A DNA stretch of 64,000 nucleotides. Source: Aphrocallistes beatrix. Its lineage: Eukaryota > Porifera > Hexactinellida > Sceptrulophora > Aphrocallistidae. The notes beneath the pieces were generated by a model. That model worked only from the letters and a program-made list of their open reading frames with translations. It was not told the DNA's origin and did not search any database. The translations under genes and the position numbers were made by a program. Shown in pieces: positions 44,315 through 54,003 of this stretch (its first letter is position 1; each line of letters opens with the position of its first letter). The stretch lies in assembly GCA_963281255.1 (NCBI GenBank), contig OY725502.1, positions 4,092,001 to 4,156,000 of the forward strand. The letters run 5' to 3'.

Positions 44315-47300
44315 ATGCCAAAGTTTGCAACCGTGAAAGAACTGAAGGACCAGCGTAAGATGAGTCCGAACCAGTTCTCGCAGGTGAACGAGTTTGTCTG
44401 GTGCAAGATGAGTCAGCTGGGCAAGGGCGCGTTCGGGACGGTGTTCCTGGGCTGGAAGGAGCCGAGTGAAGAGTACATCGCAGTCAAAGTCATCCCGCAG
44501 TCCACCATCGACATGGAGGAGAAGGTGAAAGTGTTCCTGAAGCGCGAGATCGAGATCATGACTGCGCTGAAAGGCTGCCCGTACATTGTGCAGCTGATGC
44601 ACCTGGACCAGAACAAGATGGGCGTGAACATGGTCATGGAGATGTGCGACACGGACCTGGAGAAGCACCTCGTGACCAACCGCATCACTCAGCCACAGCT
44701 GATCCGCTTCTTGCAGCAGATGGCCGTCAGCATCAACGCCATGCACTTGAAGGGGATCGTGCACCGGGACCTGAAGCCGGCCAACATCCTCGTCAAGTAC
44801 CGGACCACGGGGAACATGCAGGAGTGGGATATCAGGTGAGTCTCTAAGAACATTACCATATATGGTCATGTATAAGGAGCGAGCTGTTTCTAGACTGGCA
44901 GACTTCGGCTACAGTCGCTTCTTCAAGACGGAAGGGACGGAGGGCCTGGAGATCAACAACATGCTGGACTCCGCGGCCGGGACGCCGGTGTACATGGCCC
45001 CCGAGGCGCTGGCCTGCGTGGTGGAGCAGAACGCGCACTACAACCAGCTGGTGGACATCTGGAGCGCGGGCGCCATCATCTACCGAGTCGTCGTGGGTGA
45101 GCTTAGCTAAACTGGTTTCGCACCTCTAGTACGGCGCTAATGCAATGCGAATGTGACAGGGGAGCACGGCTTCTACCACCGCATGCAGATGACCATGCAG
45201 GAGCTGCTGAATGTGATCCGCAAGAAGGGCGCGGCGATAGGAGTGGTGGTGAACCCCAAAGGAAAGCCGATCTACATCAAAGAGCTGCCCGAGCAGACGG
45301 AGGACATCCTCAGCCCTGAGATGAAGCAGACGTTCTCCTCGCTCATGCGCGAGATGCTGCAGGTGGAGCCGCAGCTCAGGATGACCACGGCCAAGTTCCT
45401 GCAGAGCGTGGACGACATCGCAGTCCGCAAGTTCCGCATCGTCTCCGCGCACACGGGCCAGCAGGCCAAGCTGCCCATCCAGCCGGACATGAGCATGGAG
45501 GCGTTGGTGCAGGGATTGACCAAGGAGTTCAAAGGTAGGCCCAGACCGTGATTCCTCCGCTTATGCTGTCAGGTTAGAACTGTCCGCGCGTAGATATGCC
45601 GGGAGAGGAGATGTACCTGGTCTACGAGACCCACGCCGCCGAGAATGTCATCTCCAACAACGAGCAGCTGCGGGCGATGATGGAGTTCCTGACGCACGCC
45701 TCGCACAAGACGGACTTGTTCCTGGTGAGCGGGGCTCTGCTGAAGGAGTTGGACCTCCCGCAAGACTCGAGCCTCAACGTGACCAACAACTTGTCCGCGA
45801 TGCTCGGGCTGAAGAGCAAGCGGGAGCTGAAGCAGCAGAACAACACAGTGCTGCTGCCTCAGGTAACTGCCAATCTTGCTGATGCCCGTGCTATGCTATG
45901 TTATTACACGGCGATCCGTCTCGCTAGGTGTGCAAGTCCACAGTGGAGGAGTTCCAGGGTCTGCAGAGGCAGCAGCTGATCGGGTACCAGGCCTTCCTCA
46001 CGCACGCCGCCAACGCGCGGGCCAGGTTCGACGGGGTGCGCGCGAGGGTGGAGCGGTCCCAGGGCAAGCTGGAGACGCAGGTGAGCGGCGCTCTGGCCTG
46101 CATCGAGGACGCGGTGGACTCGCTGCAGGCGCGCGGCTACGAGAAGGAGGTGAACTCGCTGCAGACCATGGACGAGGAGCTGAGGGCCGCCATGAAGACG
46201 GCGGACCAGGCCGTGGCCGCGGCCAACGCGGATTTCGAGAAGCAGTACCGACTCGTGAAGGAGATCCGCAAGCGAGTGGGGGACCTGAGCAGCGACGACG
46301 TGGTGATGACGGCGCAGCGCATGTGCAGAGAGATCAGCAAGGAGTCGCTGGACTCGCAGCTGGACAAGACGGAGGACCTGGTCATCTTCCTCACCTCCAA
46401 GCAGAAGCACTTCACCGACCTGTTCCACCTGAAGCTGAAGAGCCTGCACTCAGTGCTGCAGAAGCTGGAGCGCCAGCGCGAGGAGCTGCTGCGCGTGGAG
46501 ACGGAGCTGCTGCCCGCGCAGACGTGCAAGGCGGAGAAGCTGGCGCGGCGCGTGAACAAGGCGACGCTGGCCGTGCTGATGGGGGGCGGGGCGAGGGCAG
46601 GGGGCACCAAGGGGGCGGGAGGAGGGCAGTACGAGAACCCAGAAATCGCAAACTTGAGGGAGATACAGAAGGAGACGCAGCGGGAGAAGGAAGAACTCAG
46701 TGAGAAGGTGAGATTATACTACCATGGATTATCAGTCATTATGAGAAGTCCATCTCCGTTTAATACTCATCCAATTTACGATCGAAGGGTGTCTATTAGA
46801 GCACAATGCATATCTACGCCATTAAAAGATCTTAAGCACCAAATATTAGAGAAATCGGACGATCTGATTTCGTAACATAGTGCACATTCACGCCTTAGGA
46901 GTTCTTCCTTAGAAGCTACACTAAAATTCCGGAATAAAAGTTTATCGATAATTTCATAAGAATAGATATAATGGTTGAGGATTTGAACTAGGTGGAAGGG
47001 ATGAGGAGAGAGATCGAGGCGAGCAGAGACCTGAGAGACAAGCTGCACTACCGCCTGGAGAAGTACAACCGATGGTTCGAAGAGATGATCAAGGAGCTGG
47101 AGCTGGAAGAAAGCGAGAATAAATCGGACAAACTCCAGACAGAGGACTCGCACTTCCAACTGGACAGCTCCATCCCGAAGGACATCCGGAACTGCATCCG
47201 CCGCGCCATGGTGACGGACATCGTCAAGGTGCGGGAGACCGTGCTCCGCGCGAAAGCGGCGAACCTGAGCTCGGAGGAGGACAAAATCTCGGTGAGCAAC

Positions 47301-47594
47301 CTGAAGGCGGGCGACCAGGTGCTGCTGCTGCCGAGCAAGAGCACCGGCAGCATCCGCGTGCACGTCCCGCGCGTCTTCACGCTGGAGACCGACCAGCTCT
47401 ACTTCCTGGACGTGGACAGCTACGAGGGCTTCCGCCTCGAGATGAAGAAGGACTTCACCACCTGCGTCACCGGAATCCTCACGGAGGACCCCAAGCCGCG
47501 GTCCGCCATGGCCAAGGAGAGCTACCCGGTCAACCAATTCGGGATGACCTTCTACACCGTCAAGGCCAAGCCCAAGATCCAGACCTCCATCTAG
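44315..47594 (+). CDS. TBK1/IKKe-like kinase + ubiquitin-like domain fused to FIP200/ATG11-type coiled coil and Claw domain
   Basis: Six exons: 44315-44835, 44894-45096, 45160-45534, 45594-45862, 45928-46707 and 46992-47594. All have GT-AG borders and consistent phase, giving 916 aa. Kinase, residues about 30-330: LGKGAFGTV, K58 in IAVK, H150-R151-D152, D177-F178-G179, and S200 in DSAAGTPVYMAPE at the position of TBK1 S172. The C-lobe (IRKKGAAIGVV...PIYIKELP...LMREMLQVEP) follows the TBK1 pattern better than ULK1. A TBK1-like ubiquitin-like domain follows at about 332-412. Residues 457-775 are coiled coil. Residues about 813-911 match the FIP200/ATG11 C-terminal Claw: EDKISVSNLKAGDQVLLL...LYFLDV...YPVNQFGMTFYTVKAKP. 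Human TBK1 (about 730 aa) ends without a Claw, and FIP200 is a separate scaffold that binds cargo receptors through its Claw. Retaining intron 5 would give a Claw-less protein of 771 aa. Codons are GC-rich. Confidence 0.82.
44836..44893 (+). other. Kinase-Claw gene intron 1, carrying a palindrome related to the 50.8-kb array
   Basis: The 58-bp intron (GTGAGT...TTTCTAG) contains CATTACCATATATGGTCATG followed by TATAAGGA, nearly the same as the core of the tandem palindrome at 50764-51050, including the preceding AGAA. The repeat makes up about half of the intron. Confidence 0.75.
46708..46991 (+). other. Kinase-Claw gene intron 5 (longest; in-frame stop if retained)
   Basis: 284 bp, GTGAGA to ACTAG. 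Reading into it from exon 5 adds 55 codons before a TAA at 46873-46875. A retained-intron transcript would therefore encode kinase, ubiquitin-like domain and coiled coil but no Claw. AT-rich, unlike the flanking exons. Confidence 0.7.
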
Positions 47595-47867
47595 CACTCT
47601 GCCAGTCTCTAGATGCATTTGTTCCATGCTATCTAAATCTATTAAATGCTCTAACATCAAACAAAGAGGGTGCGTGACGTATGGAACTTATTTCCGGTCT
47701 TAGTGTTAGGTTCTCCATTGTATGGCTGTAAGTGGATAGACTGGGAATTGAAAATAACATTTATAAACTAAAAATCCAGAAAAATAGACACAATAAATAT
47801 GCAAGCGTTTGAGATATAAAACATTCTCTGAAGCTATGTACAATCCTCCAATGCGCCCATCCATTCC

Positions 47868-48785
47868 TCAGTCGAACGTCCTCTTGGCTGAGTAGAGGAG
47901 GAAGAGGGCAGGGGGCGCGAGGAACAGGAGCACGGGGAGCAAGGGGAGGAGGAGGGCGACTATGGCGACGCCGCACACAGAGAAGACGACCACTTCGTTC
48001 ACCAGTTTGAACCAGCGCAACGCCTTCGACACCTTCTTGCCTGCGCCGCAGATGGTCTGCCTGCCGCAGGCGTTCACGTCCCACTTGCACCCGTTGTGCG
48101 AGCCCAGCAGTCCGTAGAAGGACTTGGAGCTGAGGCTCTGCCCGCAGTTGTAGCACCAGTAGCAGCTGCACTTGGTGCAGGCCATGCTGGGGCAGCCGCC
48201 GTCTCGCTGAGTGGGGACTTTGCACTGTGGACATTTGAACGCGTTCTGCTGGTTGTTCGTCTTGTCCCAGTCCTTGGTCCAGCGGTTGAAGTGCACGTCT
48301 CCGTCTCTGTTCTCGGCGCAGGAGAGCCCGGGGTGCGCGGGTCCGTAGCAGAAGTAGCACCAGGACTTGGCGCAGCCGGGACACAGCACCTGACACACGC
48401 CGGCCGAGTCCTTCGCTTGCGTCTGCGCAGTCTCCATCTCGCGGAACCGCGCCTCGCTCACGGACAGGATGTGAGTGCACATGGGGCAGGAGCGACGTGT
48501 GTTGGACTGAAGTGCGTTTATTCGCAGCAACTCAAGTTTGTGCAGCTGTGTCTCGTCTAAGAATTTGCTCACGAACTCCTGTTGGAACTCCGACGTGCAG
48601 TCGCCCAGGGGGCACTTCATCGTGTGCTGACCGCCCGACAGCCGCACTCGCAGGTAGGTGCCTAGGCAGTCGGTGCAGACGGAGGAGAGGCAGCAGGGGA
48701 GCTGCTCTTGGGACACTGTCCCGAAGTCGGCGTCGCAGAGCGGACAAGTTTCTGACGTCTCTTCTGCCGAGAGTTTTGTAGCCAT
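47868..48785 (-). CDS. RBR-type E3 ubiquitin ligase with C-terminal membrane anchor (RNF217-like)
   Basis: 305 aa, intronless. RING1 (CPLCDADF...CTDCLGTYL...CPLGDC), an in-between-RING region (CPGCAKSWCYFCYGPAHPGLSC) and RING2 (CPQCKVPTQRDGGCPSMACTKC...CYNCG) follow the RBR order. The cysteine in GGC of RING2 is the expected catalytic residue that receives ubiquitin as a thioester. After RING2, a segment with FYGLLGSHNGCKW resembles RNF217. A hydrophobic segment at about residues 265-298 should anchor it in a membrane with the RBR facing the cytosol. RNF144 and RNF19 are alternatives, but the post-RING2 sequence favours RNF217. It converges with the kinase-Claw gene; 273 bp separate their stop codons. 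Confidence 0.85.
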   Translation of the reverse strand: MATKLSAEETSETCPLCDADFGTVSQEQLPCCLSSVCTDCLGTYLRVRLSGGQHTMKCPLGDCTSEFQQEFVSKFLDETQLHKLELLRINALQSNTRRSCPMCTHILSVSEARFREMETAQTQAKDSAGVCQVLCPGCAKSWCYFCYGPAHPGLSCAENRDGDVHFNRWTKDWDKTNNQQNAFKCPQCKVPTQRDGGCPSMACTKCSCYWCYNCGQSLSSKSFYGLLGSHNGCKWDVNACGRQTICGAGKKVSKALRWFKLVNEVVVFSVCGVAIVALLLPLLPVLLFLAPPALFLLYSAKRTFD

Positions 48786-49223
48786 TCAGACCTAATAGCA
48801 CAGCTCTACACATTTCAAAGCACAAGAGTGGCAATTCAAAAATAATGCTGGCATTTTAAAGTGTTTTAAGGAAGCAAACTCTAAGCATAGTAATAAACCA
48901 TTGGCAACAAAAATATTCATAATTATCTTCAATGAGAACTCGACTGAATACCAATAACTGTACCCAAGATGGAGCGTTGCATCGCAACGGAAAGACAATG
49001 TTGGTATTCAAAGCATCTTATCTAGGGTGATGAAAGTATTGGCTTCGTTTTGTAAGAGTTCTCTGGCATTAGAACCCCGATTTACGCCATTAGTCCACTC
49101 TGCACTTTGGTAGATAGAGAGATAGTGGGCTAGAGATGGCAGCGGCAGACTTGTAGGGCTTATCTGAGAGAATATGCTCACAAGTGCAGAGGCATAAGGA
49201 TTCGCAGCTCAATCGCATCCATG
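48786..49223. other. Divergent promoter region between RBR ligase and unknown gene
   Basis: AT-rich. It should hold the RBR promoter and upstream elements of the 49.3-kb gene. Nothing else was recognised. Confidence 0.4.
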
Positions 49224-49230
49224 TATAAAA
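49224..49230 (+). promoter_or_regulatory. TATA box of the 49.3-kb gene
   Basis: TATAAAA lies 120 bp upstream of the ATG. Initiation would be near 49255, with a leader of about 90 nt. Confidence 0.55.
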
Positions 49231-49343
49231 CTCCACCAGAAATCTGAGAGATGGGAATTGCAGGTATTTTCCGATTCTCATGCAAATTATACAAATATAC
49301 AAAAGCAAACTTTTACATATTGTAACACTTTCAAATAGCAAAT

Positions 49344-50645
49344 ATGTCTAACAACAACAACAACAACAAGAACAATAACAACAAGTCTGCCACCGGTAAG
49401 AAGAAGGGTGCAAAGGAGTGTAAGCAGACAGGAAATCCGGACAAGGATAACGTGAGTACGGACTCTCTCCTCACCTTCATCAGCTCCGCCTCGACTGCGA
49501 TGAGGAAAGCATTGGACATGACGAAGCAAGGCAGCAGTAGCAGCGGCGGCAGCAAGAAGAGAGACCCAAACCACAGACGGCATCTGATCAAGAACATGAA
49601 GGAGTCCAGTCTGGAGTACAGCGCCTACAACAAACGCAGGTACAAGCGGCGCTCCACGAGCAGCAGCTCCGCGCACAACGGCGCAGAGAGCCTGACGGAC
49701 TCGAGCGAGTACTTGACGGACACGATGCGCGCGCTGTTCATGAGCTCGACGGAGGAGACCGGCGTGTGCAGCCGCAACAAAGTCGAGCGGCAGAGCTACT
49801 GCGACATGCGAGCGGCCCCCGGCGGGGAGCAGTTCGCGCGGGACGCCGTCTTCTTCCGCGAGAACCAGTGGAGCGCGGACTGCGAGAGCGTCGTCAGCAC
49901 TTCTCAGCACTACCTCACTGCCAGCACGGACCTGCAGCTGACCGGCAGCTACGAGAACAGCCTGATGCCGGTGACAGCAGGATACATACCGGACCCGTTC
50001 GACCAGAGTAGCAGTCCGAGCTACCTACAGTCCTCCCTCGACCTCAGCGAGTCGTGCGCCATGTCCGAGCACAGCTCGCTGTTCTACTCGGACAGCAGCG
50101 CCTCCGGAAGCAGCTGTCGGTTCGCGCGGGACCAGCCCGCCGGTATCCCCGGGCCTCTCGGTCCTCCTGGGCAGAACGGGAACATGAACAACAACGTGTT
50201 TGCGCCGGGGGCGGTGGTCTCCGGCGAGTTCTCGCGCGTGGACGCCAGGCTCGTGGAGCACGTGCTGGCCCAGTCGGACATCCAGACCACCATGAACGAG
50301 CTGGTGGATATTGCGCGCCCGAAGAGACAGCGAGTCAGCCTCACGCCGACTCACGACTGCCTCTTCACGTACTTGGCGCCCTCCGCCTACCCTGAGGCCC
50401 CCATCGCCCCGCAGCGCCGGGACCACGCCCCGTCCTCGCTGCGGCCCAAGTCCTGGACTGCCTCGAGGCCGGCGCAGCAGCACAAACTGGCGCACAACCG
50501 CCAGTCCTGTCCCCCGCCCGTGTACCCCGGCCCCCCCGCGGGCAGCTCTCCGTCCTGCTGCCAAGGCAGCGCCACGGGGCTCAGTCCGTTCGGGGGCGGC
50601 TTCTTCCGCTGCTGGGAGCCGCCGGGGATGCAGACCGACTTATGA
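49344..50645 (+). CDS. Unrecognised low-complexity protein, 433 aa
   Basis: I do not recognise a family. The protein is intronless and mostly predicted to be disordered. It begins with an Asn/Lys run encoded by CAA/AAC repeats, then a basic stretch (NKRRYKRRS, about residues 95-105, a possible nuclear signal), a Ser/Tyr/Asp-rich middle, a short helix-like block (DARLVEHVLAQSDIQTTMNE, about 302-321) followed by ARPKRQRVSLTP, and a Pro-rich Cys-containing C-terminus. It ends in -QTDL, which fits a class I PDZ ligand. Codon bias is strongly GC3-rich and frame-consistent, there is a TATA box in front, and no stop interrupts 1.3 kb, so it is probably a real gene. It could be a fast-evolving regulatory protein. 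Confidence 0.7.
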   Translation: MSNNNNNNKNNNNKSATGKKKGAKECKQTGNPDKDNVSTDSLLTFISSASTAMRKALDMTKQGSSSSGGSKKRDPNHRRHLIKNMKESSLEYSAYNKRRYKRRSTSSSSAHNGAESLTDSSEYLTDTMRALFMSSTEETGVCSRNKVERQSYCDMRAAPGGEQFARDAVFFRENQWSADCESVVSTSQHYLTASTDLQLTGSYENSLMPVTAGYIPDPFDQSSSPSYLQSSLDLSESCAMSEHSSLFYSDSSASGSSCRFARDQPAGIPGPLGPPGQNGNMNNNVFAPGAVVSGEFSRVDARLVEHVLAQSDIQTTMNELVDIARPKRQRVSLTPTHDCLFTYLAPSAYPEAPIAPQRRDHAPSSLRPKSWTASRPAQQHKLAHNRQSCPPPVYPGPPAGSSPSCCQGSATGLSPFGGGFFRCWEPPGMQTDL

Positions 50646-50763
50646 GCTGTGCAATGTGTCTTCTTACGGAAAGTATGTTTGTATTATTTCATTACATTTA
50701 TATATGTTGATACTATTGAGTTGATTAAATATCTATCTTGTTAGAAGCACACTGAATCACAGA

Positions 50764-51050
50764 ACATTACCCCATATATGGTAGTGTATAAGGACTAGTT
50801 ACCTTATACATTACCATATATGGCAATGTATAAGGACTAGTGTACCTTATACATTACCATATATGGTAATGTATAAGGACTAGTGTACCTTATACATTAC
50901 CATATATGGTAATGTATAAGGACTAGTGTGCCTTATATATTACCATATATGGCAATGTATAAGGACTAGTGTACCTTATATATGACCATATATGGTAATG
51001 TATAAGGACTGTGTACCTTATATATTACCATATATGCCATATTCCTTATA
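50764..51050. repeat. Tandem array of a 34-bp palindrome, period about 43 bp
   Basis: Six to seven units. Each core is a perfect or near-perfect palindrome: CCTTATACATTACC, ATATAT, then GGTAATGTATAAGG. Spacers read ACTAGTGTA, itself containing the palindrome ACTAGT. Units differ by single bases (GGCAATG, TTATATAT). A related single copy lies in intron 1 of the kinase-Claw gene. Each unit can extrude as a cruciform or fold as a hairpin in RNA. Confidence 0.85.
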
Positions 51051-51345
51051 ATTACGGGCTATTCCGATCAGAAGGGTGAGCGTAGGAATGTCGGATGGAA
51101 TGTATGTGTATTTAATAGCAGTATACTATGTTATGGTACAGTCAATAATAATAATAATACAGTAAATACAAATACGGTAAAACTAGATTTACAACCTGTG
51201 CTATTGTCATTCGTTTGAAAATAAACATCCGGGAGTTGATTGAAGATAGAAAAGTGGGCTAAAAGATTAAAACTGTTTCTCTAGAGCGTTAAAATTCTAT
51301 GTCTATCCTTAGCGTATGTACAGAGGGGGCGGGCTGGTATGTACA
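51051..51345. other. Spacer and probable SIX 3' UTR
   Basis: AT-rich sequence downstream of the SIX stop codon (minus strand). It has an ATA/ATT run and no gene. Confidence 0.4.
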
Positions 51346-52716
51346 TCAGTAGGAGGTGGCATAGGAGTAGGGCGGATTGTTGGGGGCGCCCGGCGAGAGG
51401 CTGGAGGCGGAGCTGAGCGAGTAGTTGCCGCCGTACGCGCTGGCCTGGGTGGTGAGCTCCGGGGAGTAGGTCTCGGAGGGCCCGTAGGCGGGGGGGTACA
51501 CGGCGCCCGGCTCGTAGTAGGGCGCGGGCACGTACGGGGAGAATTCCGCCGGCTGCGCGGGCGTGTAGGCGCAGCTCAGCAGCTTCTGCTGCTCGGCCTG
51601 CGCGTAGAACTTGGAGATGGACTCGTGCGTCTGGAAGAACTGGGAGAGGTGCGGGTACATGCGGGAGGGGGACTCCGGCATCAGCGGCTCCTGCTTGATC
51701 CCCTGTCCCAACTCGTCCTCCTTCAGCAGGCCGCGCGGGTCGCTGGGGTCCAGGGGCGTGGGGACGGAGGAAGGGCTGCACGAGTCCCGCGGCTCCGACT
51801 TGATGTCCTCCCTCGAGTCAGAGCAGGGGAGCGGCAGCATCAGTTCGTCCTGGAGGTCCGGCGAGAGGAGGCTGTCGGGGTCTGTGTCTCCCGCTTCTGA
51901 GTCCTTCTTGCAAGCCAGACTGAGACTGTCCGAGCGCTTGTCCCTCTTTTCCGGACGCGACCTAGAACGGATGTAATTCACTATCCGGCCTGAGCAGGCG
52001 GGGATGAGTGGACTGGTGACTCACGTGTCTTTGTTCTCAGCCGCGCGGTCGCGCTGCCGTCGGTTCTTGAACCAGTTGGACACCTGCGTGGTGGTGAGTC
52101 CGGTCAGGTCGGCGAGGTCCCTCTTCTCGCGGGGGGAGGGGTACGGGTTCTTAGTGTACCAGTCCCTCAGGAGGCCGCGGCTCTTCTCCTTGAAGCAGTA
52201 GCTCGTCTCCTCGCCGTCCCATATGGTGCGCGGGAGAGGGAACTTTCTGCGCACGCGGTACTTCCCCACAGCTCCGAGCGGTCTGCCGCGGATTCTCTCC
52301 GCCTCGATGTAGCGAGCCTACACAACCGTCATAAACCACAGCCCTGAACAGCACAGCACTGCATAGCATAGCACAGTACTATATACAACTAACTAACACG
52401 CCGTACGTACCTGCAGCCAGAGAGCCTGCATCTTGGGATGCGCCAGGGCCGAGAAGTGGTTGTTCTCCACGATGGAGTACAGGTCTGAGAAGCTGCCCTG
52501 GTGGAACGCCACTGTGGCTTTGGACTTGAGAACGGATTCGTTCTTGTGCAGTTGCTCGCAGGGCGGCAGCGACCAGAGGAAGCGGGAGAGGCGTTCGATG
52601 TTCCCCGCCTGCATCAGGACGTCACACACGCAGGCCACCTGTTCCTCCGTGAACCCGAAGCTTGAGATGATGCCTTGCTTCAAGCCGCTGCTGCCTTGAA
52701 TGGGACTGAGAGTCAT
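51346..52716 (-). CDS. SIX1/2-class homeodomain transcription factor
   Basis: Exons 52716-52411, 52317-52025 and 51961-51346 are joined by GTACGT...GTAG and GTGAGT...TCTAG introns in phase, giving 404 aa. The SIX domain begins with [15 protein letters not shown] and contains [19 protein letters not shown] and [11 protein letters not shown]. The homeodomain has the SIX1/2-type start [15 protein letters not shown] and recognition helix [17 protein letters not shown]. The C-terminus is Ser/Pro/Tyr-rich with acidic patches and two KxEP motifs (IKSEP, IKQEP) that fit SUMOylation consensus. It binds DNA with EYA and DACH partners in sensory organ, muscle and gonad development. The linker within the SIX domain is typical; the C-terminal region is longer than in vertebrate SIX1 (284 aa). 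Confidence 0.95.
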
Positions 52717-53418
52717 AACTAATTGCTAATTGCAAGGTATCCTTAGTAAAGCGTGGAAGCGTACGACTAGTGTGAGTAAGATGAGAACCTAGAGTATCCA
52801 CTGTGAATACTAATTAGAAAGCTATTGCTATTTATAATGCAATGCGATGCGTTGGAATAAGTGGCTATTGAGTCGAGCGTAATCCGATCTGGCCTACGTA
52901 AGTTGCATTCCTAAGTAAGTGGTGCAGCGCTAGATCTGTGCAATGCGTTGCTAGCCCCGTCTCTGTAGCTAGGCAGCGACATTCCATCATCACCTTGTGT
53001 TGGCATCGAGAAAGGGGATTGGCATGCAATTATTGCAGCAGACTTTTACAAATTCCAAATGGATTGAGTCGTTGCTAAGCAACATAAGAGGAGAATTTGC
53101 TATTATTGTAACATATTCGTGTAAAAAGGTCCATATACAATTCTGTACTGATTGCAATAATTTGATAACAATGCGAGTTGTTACTTCAATTCTCAATAAA
53201 GAGAATAATTATATCGTCCACTCGTAAGGAATCTATTGCTTTGTGCTTGGTTTTCTTGCAATTTGTAGGTTGCAGCAATGGCTTCACTTTGCTAGGAATT
53301 ACATTTACAGAATCCACCTTACTCGACTGATTCCGAAGTTAGCAGCAATTAGTCAATTAATTAATCAATAATCGGGTTACATGTAGTAATAAGTGTCAAT
53401 AACAAATAGTAATGGAGA
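52717..53418. other. Spacer between SIX and NCS genes
   Basis: AT-rich. It should hold SIX upstream regulatory DNA. No TATA box, repeat or RNA gene is obvious. Confidence 0.4.
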
Positions 53419-54003
53419 CTACTGGCTGCCCGTAATGGCGGATGGGTCGCACTGCAGCAGTTTGACAATGGAGGAGTCGCCCTTAGCGCCGTTGATGAAT
53501 TCTAAGAGCGACAAGCGCCCGTCCTTGTTGAGGTCCATCTGCTGGAATATCTTGTCGGTCCTCTTCTCAGGTGTCGACTCGTCCTCTGGCATTTTCATGA
53601 CCTTCCCCACCATCTTGTAGATGGCGCGCACCACCTCCAGCATCTCCTGCTTCGTGATGTAGCCGTTCGCGTCCAGGTCGTACATGCGGAAGGCCCAGCG
53701 CAGCTTCTCGTCCAGAGACCCGCGGGAAGTGATCGACAGAGCTTGGATGAACTCTGCAAAGTCGATCGATCCGTCTCCATTCTCATCGAAAGTGCGGAAG
53801 ACATGTTCTGCGAAGTCCGACGCGTCTCCGTAAGGGAAGAACACGGCGTAGATCTTCTTGAACTCGTGCACGGACAGCTTTCCAGACGGGCAGTCCTTCA
53901 CGAACCCGCGGTACCAGTCCTGCAGCTCTTGCTCGGAGAAGAGGGTCTTCTCCTTCAGCTCCCCTAGCGTGTCCAGCTTCAGCTTGCTGTTGTTCTTCCC
54001 CAT
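53419..54003 (-). CDS. Hippocalcin/neurocalcin-type neuronal calcium sensor
   Basis: 194 aa, intronless. MGKNNSKL is an N-myristoylation signal. EF1 is inactive (DCPSG), while EF2 ([12 protein letters not shown]), EF3 ([12 protein letters not shown]) and EF4 ([12 protein letters not shown]) have complete ligand sets. The blocks [18 protein letters not shown] and [17 protein letters not shown] are nearly identical to vertebrate hippocalcin and neurocalcin. It is a calcium-myristoyl switch at neuronal membranes, controlling channels and guanylate cyclases. It contrasts with the second NCS gene at 34.4 kb, which lost EF2. Confidence 0.95.
   Translation of the reverse strand: MGKNNSKLKLDTLGELKEKTLFSEQELQDWYRGFVKDCPSGKLSVHEFKKIYAVFFPYGDASDFAEHVFRTFDENGDGSIDFAEFIQALSITSRGSLDEKLRWAFRMYDLDANGYITKQEMLEVVRAIYKMVGKVMKMPEDESTPEKRTDKIFQQMDLNKDGRLSLLEFINGAKGDSSIVKLLQCDPSAITGSQ

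Noticed and set aside
44315..45534. Assigning the kinase part to ULK1/ATG1
   Set aside because: Although the fusion to an ATG11-type tail would make ULK tempting, the C-lobe insert, the following ubiquitin-like domain and the Ser at the TBK1 S172 position fit TBK1/IKKe better. It remains open to phylogeny.
46708..46875. Continuation of exon 5 as normal coding sequence
   Set aside because: The AT-rich stretch is flanked by good GT-AG sites and ends in a stop. It is kept only as a possible retained-intron isoform.
40799..51900. Long antisense and alternate-frame open frames (for example 45904-46449, 46776-47660, 50025-50564)
   Set aside because: They mirror GC3-rich coding exons, have arginine/alanine/valine-skewed low-complexity translations and no domains.
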